From contig CAVVVF010000005.1 of the NCBI GenBank assembly GCA_963751665.1, positions 62,001 to 126,000 of the forward strand: DNA of 64,000 nucleotides. Direction: 5' to 3'. A program made the position numbers and the translations under genes. This stretch comes from AC-69 sp963751665 (GTDB lineage Bacteria; Actinomycetota; UBA4738; HRBIN12). Below the pieces are notes generated by a model. That model was not told where the DNA came from, did no database searches, and saw nothing but the letters and a program-made list of their open reading frames with translations. Positions 26,516-35,012 of this stretch are shown here, piece after piece (within the stretch, counting starts at the first letter, position 1; each line of letters starts with the position of its first letter).

Positions 26516-26944
26516 TCAGCGCCGGCTGCCGGGCCGGTCCTTCAGCCGATACACGAACTGGAGCCCCTGGAAGACCTGGTCGAGCGACGCCGACTTGTTG
26601 TCGACCAGCCCCGCCGAGAGACCGGCCTCCTGCACGACGTCGAACGTGAGGTCGGTCTCGACCTTCGCAGCCCTCTTCGGCCAGGCCACCCAGAGCCTTC
26701 CCGCCGGATCCAGCGCGCTGGCCAGCTTGGCGAACCGCCGCTCGAGCTCGCTCCGCCTGGTCGCGAACAGCACCACGACGTCGAGCGTCCCGCCGGCCCG
26801 GCGGAGCACCTCGGAGCCGGGGGGGAGCGGGCCGAGCGTGAAGCCGGGCGGTGCGGAGGCCAACAGGACCCGGGAGCCTTCCCGGATTCCGAGCTTCCTG
26901 GGCAGCGGGGTTCCCGAGTAATCCTTGTGCGCCGCCGTCGGCAT
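26516..26944 (-). CDS. DUF3052 family protein
   Basis: 142 aa from ATG 26942-26944. Starts 'DYSGTPLPRKLGIREGSRVLLASAPPGF', shortened: 'PLPRKLGIREGSRVLL', the typical beginning of the actinobacterial DUF3052 family; 'LWVAWPKRAAKVETDLTFD' is its best conserved block, with 'LVDNKSASLDQVFQGLQFV' at the end. The function of the family is not known to me. It reads away from rsmI, with about 85 bases between the two starts. Confidence 0.88.
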   Translation of the reverse strand: MPTAAHKDYSGTPLPRKLGIREGSRVLLASAPPGFTLGPLPPGSEVLRRAGGTLDVVVLFATRRSELERRFAKLASALDPAGRLWVAWPKRAAKVETDLTFDVVQEAGLSAGLVDNKSASLDQVFQGLQFVYRLKDRPGSRR

Positions 26945-27028
26945 GGGCCGCCAACTGTACTCGCGGCGGATGGCTCCTAGGACCTCCGGCGGTTCTCGGT
27001 TCAATGCAAACCGTGGCACCATCGTCGG

Positions 27029-27880
27029 GTGAGCGGGATCCTGTATCTGGTCGGCACGCCGATCGGGAACTTCGGGGACATGACGGATCGGGCGCGCGAG
27101 ACGCTCGGTGCGGTCGACCGTGGTCGCCGCCGAGGACACACGGCGGACGGGGCGGCTCCTGGCCCATTTCGGCATCGAGGCCAGGATGGTCTCGCTGTTC
27201 CAGGGGAACGAGGACCGGCGGACCGAGGAGCTGCTGAAGGAGCTCCGTCCGGCCATGACGTCGCCATCGTCTCCGATGCCGGCATGCCGGGGCTGTCCGA
27301 CCCCGGCTATCGCCTGGTGCGGGCGTCGGCGGCCGAGGGGATCGAGGTGCGCGTCGTTCCCGGCCCGTCCGCGGTCCTGTCGGGCCTGGTGGTCTCGGGG
27401 CTGCCCACCGACCGGTTCGTGTTCGAGGGGTTCCTTCCTCGCCGGGCCGGGGAGCGGCGCATGCGCCTCCGGGGCCTGGCCAACGACCGGCGGACCGTCG
27501 TCCTGTTCGAGTCGCCCCATCGAGTGGCCGCCCTCCTGCGGGACGTGCTGGTGGAGCTGGGGGACCGCCGGGTGGCCATCGCCCGGGAGCTGACCAAGCT
27601 GCACGAGGAGGTCATCCGGGGCCGGACCTCGGAGGTGCTGGCGGGCCTGCCGGACGTCGATCTGAAGGGCGAGGTCGTGGTGGTCTCGAGGGCAGCCGCC
27701 GGCCGGAGGTCCTCGACCAGGACGAGCTGGTGGGGGAGGCCCGGGCGCTCGTGCGGGCGGGGATGCGAAAGCGCGACGCCGCCTCCGAGGTGGCCAGGAA
27801 GCGCGGGCGCCTCCGCCAACACCATCTACAGGGCGCTGCTGGAGGGACACGGCGCCGAGGGGAGCTCCCCGACCACCTGA
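27029..27880 (+). pseudogene. rsmI: 16S rRNA cytidine-1402 2'-O-methyltransferase, frameshifted
   Basis: SAM-dependent tetrapyrrole-type methylase that modifies C1402 in the ribosomal P site. Seen in sequence: 'LYLVGTPIGNFGDMTDRA' at GTG 27029, 'AAEDTRRTGRLLAHFGIE' in a second frame, 'AIVSDAGMPGLSDPGYRL' back in the first, 'VVPGPSAVLSGLVVSGLP', 'VLFESPHRVAALLRD', 'IARELTKLHEEVIRG' and a carboxyl-terminal 'GASANTIYRALLEG'. Frame changes lie near 27118 (+1), 27255 (net -1 or +2), 27700 (net -1) and 27806 (+1). All family motifs are intact, so error in the consensus is most likely. Confidence 0.85.
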
Positions 27881-27899
27881 CCCCTAGAATGGCCCGACC

Positions 27900-29449
27900 A
27901 TGGGCCGGGACGTCTTCTACATCACCACGCCGATCTACTACGTGAACGACGTGCCCGCACATCGGGCACGCCTACACCACGGTGGCCGCCGACGTCCTGG
28001 CCCGGTGGCACCGCCTCCGGCGGCGAGGAGGTCTTCTTCCTCACCGGCACCGACGAGCACGGCCTGAAGGTGCAGCGGGCCGCCGAGGCCGCCGGGCATG
28101 ACCCCGCAGGAGTGGGTCGACCGATGGAGCCGCGGTGGCGGGAGGTGTGGGCCCGCCTGGACATCGCCAACGACGACTTCATCCGCACCACCGAGCCGCG
28201 GCACGAGGAGGCGGTGCGAGAGCTCCTCCAGGCCGTGCACGACACGGCCGGGACGACATCGAGCTCGGCATCTACGAGGGCCTGTACTGCGTGGCGTGCG
28301 AGGCTGTACTACACGGAGGACGAGCTCGTCGACGGCAAGTGCCCCGATCCACGGCCGGCCGGTCGAGCCGCATGCGGGAGGAGAACTACTTCTTCCGGCT
28401 CTCAGCCTACGCGGACCGGCTGCTCGAGCACTACGAGGCGCATCCCGAGGCCGTGCAGCCGGAGATCCGGCGCAACGAGGTGCTCGGGCTCATCCGCGGC
28501 GGGCCTCCAGGACTTCTCCATCAGCCGGACGTCGTTCCGGTGGGGCATCCCGCTGCCCTGGGACCCGACGCCACGTCAACTACGTCTGGTTCGACGCCCT
28601 GACCAACTACATCACCGCGGCCGGGTACGGCTCGCGACCCGGACCGGTTCGCCCGGCTGTGGCCGGCGAACATCCACCTGATCGGCAAGGACATCCTCCG
28701 CTTCCACGCGGTCTACTGGCCGGCCATGCTGATGGCCGCCGGCCTCGAGCCGCCCGACGCAGGTCTGGGCCCACGGCTTCCTGCCGGTCGGCGGCGAGAA
28801 GATGTCCAAGACCAACGCCACCGGCATCCACCCGTCCGAGCTGGTGGACCAGTTCGGCGTCGACGCGCTACCGCTACTACTTCCTGCGCGAGATCCAGTT
28901 CGGCCAGGACGGGAGCTTCTCCTGGGAGGCCATGGTCGACCGCTACAACGCCGACCTGGCGAACGGCCTGGGCAACCTGGCCAGCCGGGTCCTGGCCATG
29001 TTCGGGTCCTACTTCGGCGGCGTGGTCCCCGAAGCCGCTGCCTCCGGCGTGCCGAGGGCGACCTCCCCGCCTTGGTCAAGGACGTCGCCGGCCGCTACGA
29101 CGGGCTCATGCTCGACGTGGCGTTGACCCCTGCTGTGGCCGCGGTCTGGGAGATCGTGGGCCGGGCCAACCAGTACCTGGTGGAGAAGGAGCCCTGGCGG
29201 CTGGCCAAGGATGAAGGGAGCCGGGACGAGCTGGCGGGCGTCCTCTACGCGGCCGCCGAGACCCTTCGCATCCTCGCAGTCCTGTTGTCGCCCATCATGC
29301 CAGGCGCGGCCGGCAGGCTGTGGACACAGCTGGGGATATCCGACCCCCTCTCGGCCCAGCGGCTACCGGGAGCAGCGGAGTGGGGCCGCCTTTCTCCGGG
29401 GACCAGGACCACGAAGGGCGATGCCCTGTTCCCCCGCCTCGACTCCTAG
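27900..29449 (+). pseudogene. metG: Methionyl-tRNA synthetase, heavily frameshifted
   Basis: Charges tRNA-Met, an essential step. From ATG 27900 the chain passes through all three frames: 'VFYITTPIYYVND', 'HIGHAYTTVAADVLARW' (HIGH motif), 'FFLTGTDEHGLKVQRAA', 'NYFFRLSAYADRLLEHYE', 'DFSISRTSFRWGIPLPWDP', 'NYVWFDALTNYITAAGYGS', 'LIGKDILRFHAVYWPAML', 'GEKMSKTNATGIHP' (KMSKS loop) and a helical anticodon domain from about 29050 on. At least twelve changes, mostly +1, occur between 27957 and 29050. Because the enzyme is essential and no second copy is seen here, the frame changes are almost surely artefacts. About 500 residues, normal for the short MetG form. Confidence 0.88.
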
Positions 29450-29622
29450 GTGAGGGTTGGCGCCGGCGCGTTTCACGTGAGACTCCCTCCCTCGACTCCG
29501 GGTGGACACTCGGCGGTCCCGGTTCACCGCCTGCCCGGTCGCCTGTCGACCGAGGTCGAGAGCCGGTATCGTTGGCCCTCCATGGCCTCCTCGCAGCCTG
29601 AGCCACCTTCGCAGGAGCCGCG

Positions 29623-30375
29623 GTGGATACCCACTGCCATCTGTTCCTCATGGAGGAGGACCCCGCCGAGGTGGTGGCGGCGGCGCGGAGGGTGGGCGTG
29701 GGGACCTTGGTCTGCGTCGGTGTCGACCCCCAGACCAGCCGTCGCTCGATCGACCTCGCCGAGTCGCTGCCCGAGGTCTTCGCCACGGTCGGCATGCACC
29801 CTCACACCGCCGCGGAGTTGGACGCCCAAGCCTGGCGCGAGATCACCGAGATGGTGGCCTTGCCCCGGGTCGTGGCCGTGGGGGAATGCGGGCTCGACTT
29901 CTACCGGATGCGATCGCCGAGGGAGGATCAGGAGCGGGTCTTCGGTCTCCACATCTCCTTGAGCCGTGAGACCGGGCTTCCAGTGGTGGTTCACGTTCGA
30001 GATGCATGGCCGGACGCGCTTCGACTCCTTGACGAGGGCTCGGCGGAGCGGGTGGTCCTCCACTGCTTCAGCGGGGATGCCTCGATCGCCGGGGAGTGTG
30101 CGGCCCGGGGGTGGTTCCTGTCCTTCGCCGGCAACCTCACGTATCCGAAGAACCAGCACCTGCGGGAGGCGGCTGCAGCCACGCCGCTCGACCGCATCCT
30201 CGTCGAGACCGACAGCCCGTTCCTTTCTCCACAGGCCCTCCGGGGGCGCGACAACTCCCCGGCGAACGTCGTCGAGGTGATCCGCGAGATCGCGACGGTC
30301 CGCGCGACGTCCTTCGAAGCCGTCCGCGACGCGACGTCGGTGAACGCGCGTGCCGCTTTCGACCGGCTGTCGTAG
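29623..30375 (+). CDS. tatD: TatD-family metal-dependent hydrolase (DNase)
   Basis: 250 aa from GTG 29623. TIM-barrel metallohydrolase with the full ligand set: 'DTHCHL' (two histidines), 'VAVGECGLDFY' (glutamate), 'VVVHVRDAWPDALRLL' (histidine), 'VLHCFSGD' (histidine) and 'VETDSPFLSP' (aspartate). Family members act as 3'-5' exonucleases or deoxyribonucleases in repair and quality control. An in-frame ATG closer to the upstream gene does not exist; ATG 29582 is in another frame. It follows metG, as in mycobacteria. Confidence 0.93.
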   Translation: MDTHCHLFLMEEDPAEVVAAARRVGVGTLVCVGVDPQTSRRSIDLAESLPEVFATVGMHPHTAAELDAQAWREITEMVALPRVVAVGECGLDFYRMRSPREDQERVFGLHISLSRETGLPVVVHVRDAWPDALRLLDEGSAERVVLHCFSGDASIAGECAARGWFLSFAGNLTYPKNQHLREAAAATPLDRILVETDSPFLSPQALRGRDNSPANVVEVIREIATVRATSFEAVRDATSVNARAAFDRLS

Positions 30376-30397
30376 CGGTTCAGGCTGGGGAAAACCC

Positions 30398-30413
30398 TCG
30401 AACATATGTTCGC
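30398..30413. promoter_or_regulatory. LexA/SOS-box-like palindrome
   Basis: The sequence CGAACATATGTTCG at 30399-30412 is a perfect inverted repeat and fits the GAAC-N4-GTTC consensus of Gram-positive LexA boxes. It lies between tatD and the Rpf-like gene, 9 bases upstream of a possible -35 (TTGCAG 30422-30427, 18-base spacer, TAGCGT 30446-30451). AAACCCTC just upstream and GAGGGTTT downstream form an outer inverted repeat. Binding by LexA is inferred. Confidence 0.55.
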
Positions 30414-30530
30414 TTTCAAGTTTGCAGTGAGGGTTGAGGGTTTGATAGCGTCGCCGCAGGTGCTCATGGAGGCTTCGGTCCGGCTTATCGCCGGCACTCC
30501 CCCCGAAGCCTTCTTCCAGTAGGGGGAAGG

Positions 30531-31604
30531 ATGCTGGTTCGGCCGACTCGGGTCCGCCGTTTGCGGATCCGCAGGACGACGGGCAACGCCGCGATCGTCG
30601 TCGCGGTCCTCGCCGTCGGCTCCCTCTATCTGGTCCTCGAGAAGAACGTGACCCTCGTGGTGGACGGACAGCCGCAGGCCGTTCGGACCCTGAGCTCCAA
30701 CGTGGGACAGCTCCTCGATGCGCGGGGCATCGTCGTGGACGGACAGGACTACGTGGCCCCACCGGCGGCGACCCCCCTCGCCGACGGGATGACGGTCGTG
30801 GTGGACACCGGCGGCCTCGTTCAGGCCGCCTCCGGTGTGGGGGTCTGGGTGGTGGTTGGGGTGACCGGACCGTCAGCGAAGCTGGCGATCCAGCACACCG
30901 AGAATTGGTTCTCCGCGGGAGAACCGGTCGGGCCGACTCGGATCGTGGACGCTCGGGTCGTCGTGAAAGGGAAGGCTCACGACGTGCTCACCAATGCGGC
31001 CACCGTCCGGGAGCTCCTCTCGGCCATGGGGATCGAGCCCGACGGGAGCGATCGCGTCCTTCCGCCACCCAGGACCCCCCTCCTCGACGGGGCGTCCGTT
31101 CGGTTCGTCGACATCGACGTGCGGACGCGACATGTGGTCGTCCCCATCCCGTTCCACACCTTGACCACGTACTCGGCCAACCTGACCCCCGGAACGGAGA
31201 AGATCACGCGGTCCGGAGCCACGGGCAGGATGCTCGTCACCTACCGGGTCAAGGTGGTGGACGGGCGGGTGGTCCGAAAGACGGTCATGACGCGGAGGGT
31301 CCTGCAGACCGCCGTCCCGACGCTCCGCGTGATGGGGCGAGCGGACTCGGTGGTCCACGGCTCGGAGACGGGCGAGGCCTCCTGGTACGGGTTCGCGCCG
31401 GGCTCCGGCTTCACCGCCGCGCACCCGTGGCTCCCGTTCGGGACGGTCGTCACGGTGACCTACCTCGCTACCGGCGAGAGCATCGACGTGGTAATCAACG
31501 ATCGTGGACCATTCGGCGGACGGATCATCGACCTCTCCGACGAGGCCTTCGCGGCGCTCGCGCCCCTCAGCCAGGGCGTCATGCAGGTCCGCCTCACCTG
31601 GTAG
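30531..31604 (+). CDS. Rpf-like exported protein: DUF348, G5 and RlpA-type barrel
   Basis: 357 aa. A basic head and one hydrophobic anchor (about residues 20-40) are followed by two DUF348 ubiquitin-like repeats (about 43-92: 'NVTLVVDGQPQAVRTL'; about 140-195: 'ARVVVKGKAHDVLTN'), a G5 domain (about 200-270) and a carboxyl-terminal 3D/RlpA-like double-psi barrel (about 275-357: 'GEASWYGFAPGSGFTAAHP', 'DVVINDRGPFGGRIIDLS'). This is the RpfB plan with the resuscitation lysozyme-like domain replaced by a barrel like that of Bacillus YabE/YocH, probably a peptidoglycan lytic enzyme. It occupies the rpfB position between tatD and ksgA. Ribosome site AGGGGGAAGG precedes ATG 30531. Confidence 0.85.
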   Translation: MLVRPTRVRRLRIRRTTGNAAIVVAVLAVGSLYLVLEKNVTLVVDGQPQAVRTLSSNVGQLLDARGIVVDGQDYVAPPAATPLADGMTVVVDTGGLVQAASGVGVWVVVGVTGPSAKLAIQHTENWFSAGEPVGPTRIVDARVVVKGKAHDVLTNAATVRELLSAMGIEPDGSDRVLPPPRTPLLDGASVRFVDIDVRTRHVVVPIPFHTLTTYSANLTPGTEKITRSGATGRMLVTYRVKVVDGRVVRKTVMTRRVLQTAVPTLRVMGRADSVVHGSETGEASWYGFAPGSGFTAAHPWLPFGTVVTVTYLATGESIDVVINDRGPFGGRIIDLSDEAFAALAPLSQGVMQVRLTW

Positions 31605-31611
31605 CTCCGGA

Positions 31612-32448
31612 CTGGGCCGCTCGGCCCTGAAGGAGCTCGCGGACCGCCACGGGATCCACCCTTCCAAGGCGCTCGGCCAGAGCTTCCTGGCCGATCCCAA
31701 CCTGGCCCGGGCCATCGTGGCCGACGCCGGGATCGGGGAGGGGGATCGCGTCCTGGAGGTGGGTCCCGGCCTCGGGTCGCTCACGGTGGCCCTGGCGGCG
31801 ACGGGGGCCGAGGTGCTGGCCGTGGAGCTCGACCGGGCGCTCGTCCCGGCCCTCCAGGAGGTCCTCGCGCCGTTTCCCCGGGTTCGCCTGGAGGTGGGCG
31901 ACGCGCTGAGGATGGACTGGGACGCCGCGCTCCCGGCCGGCGACTGGAGGATGGTGTCGAACCTCCCCTACAACGTGGCGGTGCCGCTGCTGGTGGACAT
32001 GCTGGACCGAGCCCCGCGGATCAGCGAGTACCTGGTGATGGTGCAGCGCGAGGTGGGCGAACGCCTGACGGCCCAACCCGGCGAGGATGCGTACGGCGCC
32101 GCCAGCGTGAGGGTGGCCTACCGGGCCCGCGCCGAGATCGTGCGGCGGGTGCCGGCCGACGTCTTCTGGCCTCGCCCCAAGGTCGAGTCGGTCACGGTGC
32201 GCCTGACGCCCCGGCCCGCGCCGGTCGACGTCGATCGGGGCGCGCTCTTCCGGGTGGTCGAGGAGGGCTTCGCGGAGCGGAGGAAGACGATGGGCAACGC
32301 GCTCCGGCGCCTGGGCCTGGACAGGCCCTCGGCCGCGCGCGTCCTTCGGGCCGAAGGGCTGGAGCCGGACGTCCGGGCCGAACGGCTGGGTCTGCCGGAA
32401 TTCGCCCGGCTCGCGGAGGCCCTTCGGCGAGAAGGGGTGCTTGCGTGA
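31612..32448 (+). CDS. rsmA: 16S rRNA adenine dimethyltransferase
   Basis: Dimethylates A1518 and A1519 of 16S rRNA (KsgA/RsmA). Motifs: 'ALGQSFLADPNLARAIV' (family start), 'VLEVGPGLGSLT' (SAM loop), 'AVELDRALVP', 'MVSNLPYNVAVPLL' (NLPY catalytic) and 'RVPADVFWPRPKVESV'. The carboxyl-terminal helices end at TGA 32446-32448, which overlaps ispE. The start is uncertain: homology begins about 31615, but the only ATG/GTG in frame upstream is GTG 31504, about 100 bases inside the Rpf-like gene. CTG 31612 or CTG 31627 fit better, or an error hides the start. Confidence 0.9.
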   Translation: MGRSALKELADRHGIHPSKALGQSFLADPNLARAIVADAGIGEGDRVLEVGPGLGSLTVALAATGAEVLAVELDRALVPALQEVLAPFPRVRLEVGDALRMDWDAALPAGDWRMVSNLPYNVAVPLLVDMLDRAPRISEYLVMVQREVGERLTAQPGEDAYGAASVRVAYRARAEIVRRVPADVFWPRPKVESVTVRLTPRPAPVDVDRGALFRVVEEGFAERRKTMGNALRRLGLDRPSAARVLRAEGLEPDVRAERLGLPEFARLAEALRREGVLA

Positions 32449-33305
32449 CCCGACGGACCCCCGTCCGGCGCCAGGCGAACGCGAAGATCAACGTGTTCCT
32501 CCGCGTGCTTCGTTCTCGGGACGACGGCTACCACGACATCGAGAGCCTCGTCGTCCCGGTCTCGCTGGCCGATCGGATCACGGCCCGGCCCGCCGATGAC
32601 TTGCGGGTGACGATGAAGGGCGTCGACGACCTCGCCCGCAAGGTCCCCGTCGGTGGCCTGAACCTGGCGTTGGTCGCGGCGCTCTCCCTGGCCGACGAGT
32701 GCGAGCACGCGGGCGGGGCCGAGGTCGAGATCGACAAGCGGATCCCCGTGGCGGCCGGGCTCGGGGGCGGGAGCGCGGACGCCGCGGCCACCCTCGGGGC
32801 GCTGAACGAGCTGTGGGGATGCCGGCTCGACATGGAGGCGCTGGCCGACATCGCCGCACGGGTGGGGTCCGACGTCCCGGCCATGTTGGCCGGCGGCCCG
32901 GTGCTCGTGCAGGGGCGGGGCGACGTGATCGATCCCACCACCGTGGACCGGCTGTGGTGGGTCCTGCGCTCGTTCGATTTCGGCATCCGCTCCCCCGACG
33001 CGTATCGGTGGTGGGACGAGGACCGGGCTCCTTCCGGACCGGATCCCGCCCAACTCCTCCTGGCCGCGACGAAGGGGGATCCCGAGACGCTGGGGCCGCT
33101 GTTGTTCAACGACCTCGAGCGACCGGTGTTCGCGCGCCACCCGGACCTGGCCGAGGCCAAGGCGGCGTTGCTCGAGGCGGGGGCGCTGGGCGCCGTGATG
33201 AGCGGGAGCGGATCGTCGGTGGCGGGTCTGGCCCGCGACCAGGCCCACGCGGGATCCCTGGCCAAGCGGTGGCCGTCGGCGCGGGTGGTGGCCGGGCCGC
33301 CATGA
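32445..33305 (+). CDS. ispE: 4-diphosphocytidyl-2-C-methyl-D-erythritol kinase
   Basis: 286 aa from GTG 32445, coupled to rsmA by a GTGA overlap. Fourth step of the non-mevalonate isoprenoid pathway: ATP-dependent phosphorylation of CDP-methylerythritol. GHMP kinase motifs are intact: 'RQANAKINVFLRVL' with the catalytic lysine, the ATP loop 'IPVAAGLGGGSADAAATL' near residue 100, the catalytic 'VGSDVPAML' and the carboxyl-terminal 'VMSGSGSSVAGL'. The rsmA-ispE pair is standard in actinobacteria. Confidence 0.95.
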   Translation: MTRRTPVRRQANAKINVFLRVLRSRDDGYHDIESLVVPVSLADRITARPADDLRVTMKGVDDLARKVPVGGLNLALVAALSLADECEHAGGAEVEIDKRIPVAAGLGGGSADAAATLGALNELWGCRLDMEALADIAARVGSDVPAMLAGGPVLVQGRGDVIDPTTVDRLWWVLRSFDFGIRSPDAYRWWDEDRAPSGPDPAQLLLAATKGDPETLGPLLFNDLERPVFARHPDLAEAKAALLEAGALGAVMSGSGSSVAGLARDQAHAGSLAKRWPSARVVAGPP

Positions 33306-33363
33306 GCTTGGGCGGGCCGAGTGGCGGTCCCGCCTTCCTCCGTCGGCGATAATCGGGAGGCGG

Positions 33364-33434
33364 TCCGGGGTGGTCTAACGGCAAGACGCGGGCCTTTGGA
33401 GCCCTCGATGGAGGTTCGACTCCTCCCCCCGGAA
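33364..33434 (+). tRNA. tRNA-Gln (anticodon TTG)
   Basis: Acceptor TCCGGGG (33364-33370) pairs with CCCCGGA (33427-33433), discriminator A at 33434, no encoded CCA. D arm GTCT/AGAC, anticodon loop CTTTGGA giving TTG, T arm GGAGG/CCTCC around TTCGACT. The outermost anticodon-stem pair is a C-T mismatch; the rest pairs. A GATAAT box at 33348-33353 is a likely -10. It sits between ispE and glmU. Confidence 0.93.
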
Positions 33435-33511
33435 CTCCTTCCCCCAGAGCGGCGCGCCTTGTCAGCGGGAGCGGGCCCCGGTACAAAGGATGCGGCGTCG
33501 ATCGACGAAGG

Positions 33512-35012
33512 ATGTCTGTGCCCGAGAAGACCGTTCCTTCCCTCGCCGCGGTGCTGCTCGCCGCGGGCAAGGGCAAGCGGTTGAAGTCCAAGCTCCCCAA
33601 GGTCCTTCAGCCGGTACGGGGCCGGCCTGCCCTGTGGCACGTCGCCCGGGCCGCGATGGCTGCACGGCCCGGTCGGCTGGTGGTCGTGGTGGGCCAGGGA
33701 GCCGAACGGGTCGAGGAGGCCGTGCGGTCCTGGGGCCTCGCGCCTCAGCCGGTCTTCGTCCGCCAGGGCCAGCTGCTCGGGACCGGCCACGCCGTTGCGG
33801 CGGCCGAAGAGGCCGTGGGCCGGGTCGCCGAGGTCCTCGTGATGGCGGGCGACGACCCACTGGTCGAAGGGAGCCCACGTCCGACGGCTCCTCGGCGTCC
33901 ACCGTCGAACGAAGGCGGCGGCCTCCATCTTGACGACCGAGGTCGAGCGACCCGGCGGATACGGGCGGGTGATCCGCGACGGCGCCCGCCTGACCGGCAT
34001 CGTCGAGGAGGCCGACCTCACGCCGTCGCAGCGCGCCGTCCGCGAGATGTCGACGCTCGTCTACGTGTTCCGCAGGGACGACCTGTATCGAGCGCTGCCG
34101 CTCGTGGGGCGGGACAACCGCCTGCGCGAGTACTACCTCCCCGACGTTCTGGGGATCCTGATGGACAAGGGCGAGCGCGTCTCGGCGGTGAAGGGTGACT
34201 TCGGAGGGTGGGCCGGGGTGAACTCTCGAGAGACGATGGCCGCCCTTGACCGGATCATGGGCGAGCGGATCAACGAGCGGCACATGGCGAACGGGGTCAC
34301 GATCCTCGACCCCGCGACGACGTTCATCGACGTGGACGTCCGGATCGGGCCGGACACGGTCCTGCACCCCTTGACGTTCCTGGAGGGGGCTACCAGGATC
34401 GGCGCCGGAGCCGAGATCGGTCCGGCCACGCGCATCGTCGACTCGCGGATAGAGGATGGGGCCGCCGTCCAGTTCTCCGTGGTGCGGGGGTCCCGGATCG
34501 GCAAGCGGGCCACCGTCGGGCCCTACGCCCACGTCCGTCCGGGGACCGTCCTGAAGGAGGGAGCCAAGGTCGGCAGCTTCGTCGAGATCAAGGCCTCGGA
34601 GGTGGGGGCGGGATCGAAGGTCCCGCACCTGTCCTACGTGGGGGACACGAGGATCGGCAAGGACACGAACATCGGTGCGGGGACCGTCACCGTCAACTAC
34701 GACGGCTACCAGAAGCACCGCACCGTGATCGATGACGACGTGCGGATCGGGTCGGATACGATGCTCGTGGCGCCGGTCAGAGTGGGGAAGGGCGCGGTCA
34801 CGGGAGCGGGATCGACGATCACCAAGGACGTTCCTCCCGGGTCGCTCGCCGTCGAGCGCTCGGAGCAACGCGTGGTGAAGGGATACCGCAAGCGCAAGGA
34901 TGCCGACGCCGCGGCCAAGGGGAAGGCCACGTCCGCCCAGAAGGCGAACGGGCGAAGGCGAAGGGGAAGCGGTAAGGGGGAGCCGTGGAGATCGTCACCA
35001 AGAAGAAGATGA
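33512..35012 (+). pseudogene. glmU: GlmU: UDP-GlcNAc pyrophosphorylase / GlcN-1-P acetyltransferase, one frame change
   Basis: Bifunctional enzyme that makes UDP-N-acetylglucosamine for peptidoglycan. Uridyltransferase half: 'AAVLLAAGKGKRLKSKLPKVL' region ('LAAGKGKRLKSKLPKVL'), 'GQLLGTGHAVAAAEEA', 'VLVMAGDDPLVEG'. The frame breaks near 33870; removing one base there restores 'GAHVRRLLGVHR'. The acetyltransferase half has the left-handed beta-helix hexapeptides ('TVGPYAHVRPGTVLKEGAKVG') and 'NIGAGTVTVNYDGYQKH'. The lysine-rich tail runs on to 35012, overlapping prs, but an adjacent frame gives 'KAKGKR' and a TAA at 34973-34975, so a second base error near 34955 is likely. Confidence 0.88.

Noticed and set aside
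24850..26649. 599-codon plus-strand frame opposite the mannosyltransferase
   Set aside because: Highly charged, repeat-like shadow composition; the minus strand encodes a clear PMT.
30376..30530. c-di-AMP (ydaO-type) riboswitch before the Rpf-like gene
   Set aside because: Such riboswitches often precede wall-lytic genes, but the expected conserved cores are not seen; the palindrome and simple repeats explain the stretch better.
31504..31611. GTG 31504 as the rsmA start
   Set aside because: It would overlap the Rpf-like gene by about 100 bases and add about 36 residues unlike any KsgA protein.
33462..34868. 468-codon minus-strand frame opposite glmU
   Set aside because: Antisense shadow without recognisable domains; glmU motifs are clear on the plus strand.
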